From Amycolatopsis thailandensis (GTDB lineage: Bacteria > Actinomycetota > Actinomycetes > Mycobacteriales > Pseudonocardiaceae): DNA of 36,822 nt. The notes beneath the pieces are model-generated. The model was not told where the DNA came from, did no database searches, and was given only the letters and a program-made list of their open reading frames with translations. Positions 30,983-36,822 of the stretch are shown piece after piece (position 1 is the first letter of the stretch; each line of letters opens with the position of its first letter). The stretch is taken from assembly GCF_002234405.1 (NCBI RefSeq), contig NZ_NMQT01000107.1, positions 1 through 36,822 on the forward strand. Direction: 5' to 3'. The position numbers were made by a program, and so were the translations under genes.

Positions 30983-32179
30983 GTGTCCTCACCTGCACCG
31001 GCCCGACCAAGGCCGGTCCATCAGGCGGCCGATCTGCTGGCGGCGTACCTGCCCGGATCGTTCTACTACTCGTCCGCTCGAGGATCGCTGCTCGCCGACG
31101 GGGTGTACTCCCCGGTCCACGCGGCGCCGGGCGAGCGTGCCCGTGCCGCCGCCGAAGTCCTCGACGCCGCGCTGGTCGCCGGAGTGCCCGAACCCGTGGT
31201 GGCCGGGGCGATCGGGTTCCGGCCCGACGCTCCGAGCAGCCTGGTGGTACCCGCCGTGGTGCGCCGGGCCGGCCCGCCGCGCGCCGGGGGACCGGTGGCG
31301 CCGCTCGGGGGCGGGACCTGGTCGGTCTCGCCGCGGCCGGCTCCGGAGGTCTACACCACTGCCGTCGCCAAGGCGCTGGACGAGATCCGCGACGGCGACC
31401 TGCGCAAGATCGTGCTGGCCCGCTGTCTCGACGTCACCGGCGGCGACCCCGTCGCCGTGCCGCGTTTGCTGGCCCGTCTCGTCCACGCCGATCCGGCGGC
31501 CCACGCCTTCGCCGTCGACGTCAGCGCGCCCGGGGATCCCGCGCCGCGCACCCTGATCGGCGCGAGTCCGGAACTGCTGGTCTCCCGCCGCGGCCGGATC
31601 GTCTTGGCCAATCCGCTGGCCGGTTCGCGGCCGCGGGTCGCCGACGACGCCGAGAACGCCCGCCGGATCAGCGATCTGCTGGCGTCCGAAAAGGACCGTC
31701 ACGAACACGCCCACGTCGCCGCGCAGGTGGCCGAGGTGCTGGGCCGGTTCTGCCTCGACCTCGACGTTCCCGCCGAACCCGAGGTGATCGGCACGCCCAC
31801 GATGTGGCATCTCTCGACCAGGATCAGCGGGCGGCTCGCCGACGCGGGCGACGCCGGTTCGTCCGCGCTCGGGCTGGCCGAAGCGCTGCATCCGACACCC
31901 GCCGTCTGCGGCGTCCCGACGGGACTCGCCCGCGACACCATCGCCGCGCTCGAACCCGAAGATCGCGGCTACTACGCGGGTCTCGTCGGCTGGACCGACC
32001 AGGACGGCGATGGCGAGTGGGTCGTCACCATCCGCTGTGCCGAGGTCCGCGACCGGACGGTGCGCCTGTTCGCCGGCGCCGGAGTCGTCGCGGGTTCCGA
32101 CCCGGCGGCCGAACTCGCCGAGACCGGCGCGAAGTTCGGCACCATGCTGCGGGCGCTCGGTTTGGAGGGAGTGGCGTGA
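30983..32179 (+). CDS. dhbC: Isochorismate synthase
   Basis: A 398-residue chorismate-binding enzyme converting chorismate to isochorismate, the committed step to 2,3-dihydroxybenzoate. Family motifs: KIVLARCLDV, FAVDV...LIGASPELLVSR, NPLAGSRPR, SEKDRHEHAHV, and the Mg/chorismate region PTPAVCGVPT with the C-terminal GYYAGLVGWTDQDGDGEWVV. The start GTG at 30983 is preferred because AAAGGGAA lies 8-15 bases upstream; an in-frame GTG at 30941 would add 14 residues without similarity. It is the first gene after the strong iron box and overlaps dhbE by 4 bp. Confidence 0.94.
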   Translation: MSSPAPARPRPVHQAADLLAAYLPGSFYYSSARGSLLADGVYSPVHAAPGERARAAAEVLDAALVAGVPEPVVAGAIGFRPDAPSSLVVPAVVRRAGPPRAGGPVAPLGGGTWSVSPRPAPEVYTTAVAKALDEIRDGDLRKIVLARCLDVTGGDPVAVPRLLARLVHADPAAHAFAVDVSAPGDPAPRTLIGASPELLVSRRGRIVLANPLAGSRPRVADDAENARRISDLLASEKDRHEHAHVAAQVAEVLGRFCLDLDVPAEPEVIGTPTMWHLSTRISGRLADAGDAGSSALGLAEALHPTPAVCGVPTGLARDTIAALEPEDRGYYAGLVGWTDQDGDGEWVVTIRCAEVRDRTVRLFAGAGVVAGSDPAAELAETGAKFGTMLRALGLEGVA

Positions 32180-33807
32180 ACCCGGATCACGTGCCCTGGC
32201 CACCGGAAACCGCCGCGCGTTACCGGGCCTCGGGCCACTGGCGCGGCCAGACCTTCGGCAAGTTGCTGACCAGCCTCGCCGAGGCCTACGCCGAACGCCT
32301 CGCCGTGATCGGCGAGACCGCGCGCTGGACCTTCGCCGAACTCGACGAGCGCGCGCACCGGCTCGCCGCCGGGTTCGCCGGAGCCGGGATCCAGGCCGGT
32401 GACCGGGTCGTCGTGCAACTGCCGAACGTGCCCGAGTTCGCGTCCGTCGTCTTCGGACTGTGGCGGGCCGGTGCGCTGCCGGTGTTCGCGCTGCCCGCGC
32501 ACCGGGCCAGCGAATTGCGGCACTTCGCCGAACAGAGCGAGGCCGCGGCGATCCTCACCGTCGGCGAGCACGAACGGTTCGACCACGCGGGGATGGCGCG
32601 TTCCGTCGCGGCCGAAATCCCGTCGGTGCGGAACGTCTTCGTCGTCGGCACGGAGGAATTCGCCGTGCTCGAAGCGGCGACTCCGCGCGCCCTGCCCGAC
32701 CCGGACCCCGCCGGTGTCGCGTTCCTCCAGTTGTCCGGTGGCAGTACGGGCTTGCCCAAGCTGATCCCGCGCACGCACGACGACTACCTTTACAGCGTCC
32801 GGGAAAGCGCCCGGATCTGCGGCCTGCGCCCGGAAAGCGTGTACCTGGCGGCGCTGCCCGCCGCGCACAACTTCCCGCTCAGCTCGCCCGGCCTCCTCGG
32901 CGCCCTGCACGCGGGCGCGGGCACGGTGTTCGCGCCGCGACCGGACGCCGACACCGCGTTCCGGCTGATCGAGGCCGAAGGTGTGACGATCACCGGGCTC
33001 GTGCCGCCGCTGGCCGCGGCGTGGGCGCAGGCGGCCGCGAGGACCACCCGCGATCTGTCCACTTTGGACGTCCTGCTGGTCGGTGGCGCCAAATGCGCCC
33101 GTGAGCTGGCCGAGAAGATCGGGCCCGCGCTGGGCTGCCGCCTGCAGCAGGTGTTCGGCATGGCCGAGGGTCTGGTCTGCTACACGCGGCTCGACGACCC
33201 CGACGAGTACGTCCTCGCCACACAGGGACGTCCGATCTCGCCGGACGACGAGATCCGCGTCGTGAACCCGGACGATCCACTGTCCACTTCGGACGACGTC
33301 GTCGCGCCGGGTGAGATCGGCGCGCTGCTGACCCGCGGGCCGTACACGATCCGCGGCTACTACCGCGCCGCCGAGCACAACAAGACCGCGTTCACCGAAG
33401 ACGGCTTCTACCGCACGGGAGACCTCGTGCGGCAGCATCCGTCGGGACATCTGGAAGTGGTCGGCCGGGCCAAGGAACAGATCAACCGCGGTGGCGAAAA
33501 GGTGGCCGCGGAAGAGGTCGAGAACCACCTGATGGCCCACCCCGGCGTGCTCGACGCCGCCGTCGTCGCGGTGCCGGACCCGTATCTGGGCGAGCGCACC
33601 TGCGCCTACGTCGTCGCAGTGCCCGATCCGGATGTTGCCGAGCCCGCCCCGGCGGAGCTGCGCCGGTTCGTCCGCGAGCGCGGGGTAGCGGCGTTCAAGG
33701 TGCCCGATCTGGTCCAGGTGGTGCCGGAGTTCCCGGTGACCGGGGTCGGCAAGACCAGCAAACGCGAGCTGCGGGTGGCGCTGGCCGCTCTGGCGAAGGA
33801 GAAGTGA
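32176..33807 (+). CDS. dhbE: 2,3-Dihydroxybenzoate-AMP ligase
   Basis: A 543-residue stand-alone adenylation enzyme that activates 2,3-dihydroxybenzoate and loads the aryl carrier protein. Core motifs: LQLSGGSTGLPKLIPRTH (185-201), LLVGGAKC, YRTGDLV and NRGGEKV. The substrate pocket region AAHNFPLSSPG (H231, N232, S236-S237) has the HN pair and the serine seen in DhbE; salicylate-activating relatives usually have Cys at the second serine, so 2,3-DHB is favoured. The GTG at 32176 overlaps the dhbC stop (GTGA) and has GGAGGG upstream; the frame stays open far to the left, but that part is an arginine-rich shadow of dhbC. Confidence 0.96.
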   Translation: MNPDHVPWPPETAARYRASGHWRGQTFGKLLTSLAEAYAERLAVIGETARWTFAELDERAHRLAAGFAGAGIQAGDRVVVQLPNVPEFASVVFGLWRAGALPVFALPAHRASELRHFAEQSEAAAILTVGEHERFDHAGMARSVAAEIPSVRNVFVVGTEEFAVLEAATPRALPDPDPAGVAFLQLSGGSTGLPKLIPRTHDDYLYSVRESARICGLRPESVYLAALPAAHNFPLSSPGLLGALHAGAGTVFAPRPDADTAFRLIEAEGVTITGLVPPLAAAWAQAAARTTRDLSTLDVLLVGGAKCARELAEKIGPALGCRLQQVFGMAEGLVCYTRLDDPDEYVLATQGRPISPDDEIRVVNPDDPLSTSDDVVAPGEIGALLTRGPYTIRGYYRAAEHNKTAFTEDGFYRTGDLVRQHPSGHLEVVGRAKEQINRGGEKVAAEEVENHLMAHPGVLDAAVVAVPDPYLGERTCAYVVAVPDPDVAEPAPAELRRFVRERGVAAFKVPDLVQVVPEFPVTGVGKTSKRELRVALAALAKEK

Positions 33808-34475
33808 ACGTGTCACTGCCCAAGATCCAGTCGTACGCCCTGCCGACGGAGGCCGAGCTGCCCGCCGGGCGGGTCGGCTGGAAACCCGACCCCGACCGCG
33901 CCGCGCTGCTGGTGCACGACGCGCAGCGGTACTTTCTCGCGCCGTACGAGGGATCCCCGATCCCGGAGATGGTCGCGAACATCGCCGCGCTGGCCGACGC
34001 CGCCCGTGCCGCGGGCGTCCCGGTGTTCTACACGGCGCAGCCCGGGCGCCAGGCCGCCGAAGACCGGGGCCTGCTCACCGAGTTCTGGGGCGACGGCATC
34101 GGCGCGGTCATCGAGGACGACCCCTCGGCCGCGGACGTCGTGGACGAGCTCGCGCCGAAACCGGGCGACATCGTGCTGACGAAGTGGCGCTACAGCGCGT
34201 TCCAGCGCAGCACGTTCACCGAACAGCTCGCCGAAGCGGGCCGGGACCAGCTGCTGATCACCGGCGTCTACGCGCACATCGGCTGCCAGGCCACCGCTGT
34301 CGAGGCGTTCATGCGCGACGTCCAGCCGTTCCTGGTCGGCGACGCGGTCGCGGACTTCTCCCGCGAACGCCACGACCAGGCCTGCGAGTACGTCGCCCAG
34401 CGCTGCGGCGCCCTGACCACCACGGCCGCCGCGATCGCCGCGCTGGCCCCGATCCACGCCGGAGCAGGTAAATGA
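33804..34475 (+). CDS. dhbB: Isochorismatase, without carrier domain
   Basis: A 223-residue isochorismatase-family hydrolase cleaving isochorismate to pyruvate and 2,3-dihydro-2,3-dihydroxybenzoate. Catalytic-site motifs LLVHDAQRYFL (Asp), VLTKWRYSAF (Lys) and ITGVYAHIGCQATAVEAFMR (with Cys in the nucleophile position) are present. EntB/DhbB normally continue into a C-terminal aryl carrier domain; here that domain is a separate gene immediately downstream. GTG at 33804 overlaps dhbE by 4 bp; a GTG at 33810 is an alternative. Confidence 0.95.
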   Translation: MNVSLPKIQSYALPTEAELPAGRVGWKPDPDRAALLVHDAQRYFLAPYEGSPIPEMVANIAALADAARAAGVPVFYTAQPGRQAAEDRGLLTEFWGDGIGAVIEDDPSAADVVDELAPKPGDIVLTKWRYSAFQRSTFTEQLAEAGRDQLLITGVYAHIGCQATAVEAFMRDVQPFLVGDAVADFSRERHDQACEYVAQRCGALTTTAAAIAALAPIHAGAGK

Positions 34476-34705
34476 GTCTCACCCCAGCGAAGATCAACGC
34501 CGACGTCGCCGAACTGCTCGGCTGCGACCCGGCCGAGCTGACGCCGGAGACCGATCTCACCGATCTCGGCCTCGACTCGATGCGGATCATGGGCCTGGTC
34601 GAGCAGTGGCGCACCGAAGGCGCGGACACCCTGGAGTTCGCCGATCTCGCCGAGCAGCCGACCCTCGGCCACTGGACGCGGGTCCTCACCGGGAGCGCCG
34701 CGTGA
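34472..34705 (+). CDS. Stand-alone aryl carrier protein
   Basis: A 77-residue acyl/aryl carrier protein, with the phosphopantetheine site S36 in DLGLDSMRIMGL. It should receive 2,3-dihydroxybenzoate from the adenylation enzyme and present it to a nonribosomal peptide synthetase that is not in the window. In most loci this domain is fused to the isochorismatase. ATG at 34472 overlaps dhbB (ATGA) and its stop overlaps the next gene (GTGA). Confidence 0.94.
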   Translation: MSLTPAKINADVAELLGCDPAELTPETDLTDLGLDSMRIMGLVEQWRTEGADTLEFADLAEQPTLGHWTRVLTGSAA

Positions 34706-35556
34706 GCCGCGCCGACCATCGCCACCGGCACCTCGAACGCATCGCCGAGGTGCGCGAGGGCGCGCACGCGGAGAAGGTGCCGTACCCGATCCGCGTCCGC
34801 CAGGCCGAAGTCGTCCGCACCGAGATGATCGGTTCCGGGCTGCTCCGCGTCACCCTCGGCGGGCCCGGGACGGCGGGATTCGAGGCGCATTCGCCCGACG
34901 AGCACGTCAAGCTCCTGTTCCCCGAGCTGGACGCCGAGCCGAAACTGCCGGTGCAGGACGGCGACATGCTGCGCTGGCCGAAGCCGTCGCCGACGTCGCG
35001 CGAGTACACGGTCCGCCGGTACGACCCGGCTTCCGGCGAACTCGATCTCGACGTGGCGCTGCACGAGGGCGGTCTCGGTTCCGGCTGGGCGGAGAAGGTC
35101 ACCCCCGGCACGCCGGTGCACGTCGCCGGGCCGCCCGGCGGGCTGATCGTGCCGCACACCTACGACCGCTACCTGCTCGCCGGTGATCTCACCGCGCTGC
35201 CCGCGATCGCGCGCTGGCTCGAAGAACTGCCGCGCACCGCCGCGGGATGGGCGTTCATCGAGGTCACCGACGCGAGCGAGGAGATCGAGCTGTCCGCGCC
35301 CGAGGACGTCGAGGTGCACTGGCTGCACCGGGGAGACGTCGCGGCGGGCGCCTCCGACGTACTGGCGCGCGCGGTCCGGACGATCGAGGTCCCGGCCGGG
35401 GAACGGCTCTACGCCTGGGTCGCCGGGGAAGCGGGACAGATCAAACCGCTGCGCCGCTGGCTCAAGAACGACCTCGGGCTCGGCAAGGACGACCACGACG
35501 TGACCGGGTACTGGAAACGCGGGGTCGCCGACTTCGACGACGAGCACGACCACTGA
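34702..35556 (+). CDS. Siderophore-interacting protein, FAD-dependent ferric reductase
   Basis: A 284-residue SIP-family protein that likely reduces the imported ferric-siderophore with NAD(P)H to release iron in the cytosol. The flavin-binding motif REYT (R100-T103 in PTSREYTVRRYDP) and the C-terminal SIP region (YAWVAGEAGQIKPLRRWLKN) are typical. GTG at 34702 overlaps the carrier gene by 4 bp. Placing a reductase among the biosynthetic genes ties synthesis and iron release to one transcript. Confidence 0.93.
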   Translation: MSRADHRHRHLERIAEVREGAHAEKVPYPIRVRQAEVVRTEMIGSGLLRVTLGGPGTAGFEAHSPDEHVKLLFPELDAEPKLPVQDGDMLRWPKPSPTSREYTVRRYDPASGELDLDVALHEGGLGSGWAEKVTPGTPVHVAGPPGGLIVPHTYDRYLLAGDLTALPAIARWLEELPRTAAGWAFIEVTDASEEIELSAPEDVEVHWLHRGDVAAGASDVLARAVRTIEVPAGERLYAWVAGEAGQIKPLRRWLKNDLGLGKDDHDVTGYWKRGVADFDDEHDH

Positions 35557-35588
35557 TCCCCACCCAGAAGAAAAAACGAGGAAAACCC

Positions 35589-36593
35589 ATGCGCACCACA
35601 AGAACTCGCCGGCTCACCGGAGCGCTCGCGCTCGCGTTGACGGTCGCGACCGCGGCCACCGCCTGTGGCTCCGGCGAAGACGGCAAGGCGGCCGAGGGCG
35701 GTCAGACCCGGGTGTTCGCGGCCGACAACGGCCAGATCACCATCCCGGTCTCGCCGAAGCGGGTCATCGCCACCGGCTACGCCGTGCCCGCGCTGCTCGA
35801 AGCCGGCGCGCCGCTGGTGGGGGTGTCCAGCTGGAAGCGCGGCATCCCGCTGTTCAACGAGCAGGAGCGCAAGAAGTACGACGAGCTGGCGAAGGTCGCG
35901 GGCGAGGCGGCTTCGGAGACGAACTACGAGGCGATCGCCCAGGCGGATCCGGATCTCATCGTCATCGGCGTGCCGAAGCCGGTGCTGGCCGACATCGACA
36001 TCAAGCGGCTCGAAGCGATCGCTCCGGTCGTGGCGATCGGCCCGTCCGTGCCGTCGATGTGGCGTGATCTGTCCCGCAAGCAGGCCGACGCCGCCGGCGC
36101 GGCCTCCGGGTTCGACGCGCTCAAGACCGCGTACGACACCAAGGCCAAGGGGCTGGCCGAGAAGTACAAGGCCGTGGTGCCGCAGCTGAAGCTGGGTCAC
36201 GTCGGTGCCTACGGCGAGGTCGCCAAGGGCAACTTCCAGCGCGAGTTCAACGGTTCCTGGGGCACCAACATCGCCCAGGACGTCGGCGCCACCTACTACG
36301 GCCAGGTCAAGGTCAAGGGCGGCGGCTCGAAGGACGTCAGCGAGTACCCGTCGATCGAAGAGCTGTCGACCGCGTTCGCCGAGGCCGACGCGATCACCTA
36401 CTCGGTCAGCGCCGACGGTTCCGTGCCCGCGCCGGTCAAGTACGTCCTCGACTCGCCGCTGTGGAAGGAACTCCCCGCGGTGAAGGCGGGCAAGGTCTAC
36501 CCGTTCCGCTACACCGAGGCCGCCACCTACCGGGCCGCGACGTCCACTTTGGACGCCGTCGACCAGGCGTTCGCGCCGCTGCTGAAGAAGTGA
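35589..36593 (+). CDS. Iron-siderophore ABC transporter, substrate-binding lipoprotein
   Basis: A 334-residue binding protein (FecB/TroA fold) with a twin-Arg-containing signal and lipobox TATAC (Cys26). The fold is shown by VSPKRVIATGYAVPALLEAG, ADPDLIVIG and the final AATSTLDAVDQAFAPLLKK. It should capture the ferri-siderophore outside the membrane and hand it to the permease encoded next. ATG at 35589 has GAGG upstream. The GTGA overlap couples it to the permease. Confidence 0.93.
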   Translation: MRTTRTRRLTGALALALTVATAATACGSGEDGKAAEGGQTRVFAADNGQITIPVSPKRVIATGYAVPALLEAGAPLVGVSSWKRGIPLFNEQERKKYDELAKVAGEAASETNYEAIAQADPDLIVIGVPKPVLADIDIKRLEAIAPVVAIGPSVPSMWRDLSRKQADAAGAASGFDALKTAYDTKAKGLAEKYKAVVPQLKLGHVGAYGEVAKGNFQREFNGSWGTNIAQDVGATYYGQVKVKGGGSKDVSEYPSIEELSTAFAEADAITYSVSADGSVPAPVKYVLDSPLWKELPAVKAGKVYPFRYTEAATYRAATSTLDAVDQAFAPLLKK

Positions 36594-36822
36594 CCACCAC
36601 CGGGCGGGCCGCGCTGCTCGGCGCCGCACTGCTCGGGCTCGTCGTGGTCGCCGTGCTGAGCGTCGGCATCGGCGCGCACGCCATCGCCCCCGGCGAGGTC
36701 GTGCGCGCCCTGCTGGGCGACGGGAATCCGAGTGACCGGGCGGTCGTCCTGGACATCCGGATGCCGAGGGCGGTACTCGCGATCGGGGTCGGCGCGGCGC
36801 TCGCCGTCGGCGGGGTGCTCGT
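36590..36822 (+). CDS. FecCD-type iron-siderophore ABC permease, 5' part
   Basis: The first 77 codons of an iron ABC permease: an N-terminal helix (about 7-28), then RMPRAVLAIGVGAALAVGGVL, the conserved FecCD start. It is cut by the window edge. GTG at 36590 overlaps the binding-protein stop by 4 bp. The permease partner, ATPase and probably the synthetase genes should follow to the right. Confidence 0.9.
   Translation, partial: MTTTGRAALLGAALLGLVVVAVLSVGIGAHAIAPGEVVRALLGDGNPSDRAVVLDIRMPRAVLAIGVGAALAVGGVL

Noticed and set aside
30877..32175. N-terminal extension of the dhbE frame
   Set aside because: The upstream part overlaps dhbC, is arginine-rich and unlike any adenylation enzyme; GTG at 32176 with a ribosome site and a 4-bp overlap is the proper start.
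34472..34705. Fatty-acid acyl carrier protein
   Set aside because: Its place inside the dhb gene chain next to an isochorismatase that lacks its usual carrier domain fits an aryl carrier protein better.
1..36822. tRNA, rRNA, insertion sequences, integrase or attachment sites
   Set aside because: I saw no cloverleaf-like tRNA, no transposase or recombinase protein and no terminal direct-repeat pair flanking foreign-looking DNA.

Overview
The window is about 37 kb of very GC-rich, densely packed chromosomal DNA with many GTG starts, end-to-end convergent genes, SARP/LuxR/TetR/LacI/IclR regulators, a DUF222-HNH gene, an alditol-oxidase homologue and a catechol siderophore locus. This points to a filamentous actinomycete. 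Amycolatopsis or another Pseudonocardiaceae is my best guess, inferred from gene content and protein style, without any marker gene. No tRNA, rRNA, transposase, prophage or CRISPR array was seen.

Layout. 1-3.9 kb: the 3' end of a large LuxR-type regulator, a striking 175-bp inverted array of 21-bp repeats, an organic hydroperoxide resistance gene (ohr), and a divergent SARP-type regulator with an ATPase domain. 3.9-10 kb: a minus-strand sugar operon (lipoprotein binding protein, two permeases, GH13 alpha-glucosidase) with a LacI regulator, separated by a perfect 22-bp-arm hairpin. 10-14.9 kb: an MFS exporter, a small histidine-containing membrane protein with a PepSY membrane protein, and an SDR/TetR divergent pair. 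14.9-16.4 kb: the wreck of a quinate/shikimate catabolic locus. An intact TetR gene lies between a roughly 65-residue scrap of an MHS-type transporter and a dehydrogenase/dehydratase relic with two large internal deletions and a frameshift. 16.4-18.5 kb: a DUF222-HNH gene whose 3' end is partly duplicated downstream, and an unknown 161-residue protein. 18.5-21.7 kb: pobA (4-hydroxybenzoate to protocatechuate), an IclR regulator and an ArsB/NhaD-type permease. 21.8-27.2 kb: an AldO-type oxidase, a small tautomerase-like protein, a PLP aminotransferase, a GlxA-type AraC regulator, a saccharopine-dehydrogenase-like protein and an M15 peptidase. 27.4-30 kb: a response regulator/histidine kinase/lipoprotein operon resembling cseBC. 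30-36.8 kb: a catecholate siderophore locus (dhbA, dhbC, dhbE, dhbB, stand-alone aryl carrier protein, siderophore-interacting reductase, binding protein, start of a FecCD permease) under two iron boxes, continuing past the right edge.

How it works together. The dhb genes convert chorismate through isochorismate to 2,3-dihydroxybenzoate, activate it and load it on a carrier protein; the SIP and ABC genes recover iron from the imported ferri-siderophore. The sugar operon imports and hydrolyses alpha-glucosides. pobA and the dead quinate locus both lead to protocatechuate, so the cell appears to have kept one entry to that pathway and lost another here.

Most unusual signals: the inverted 21-bp repeat array at 1586-1760; a 13-bp palindromic word, GTCCACTNTGGAC, that recurs far more often than expected and forces rare T-ending codons; the dead quinate locus; a compound palindrome at 2270-2331; and convergent gene ends that share palindromic stop sequences.
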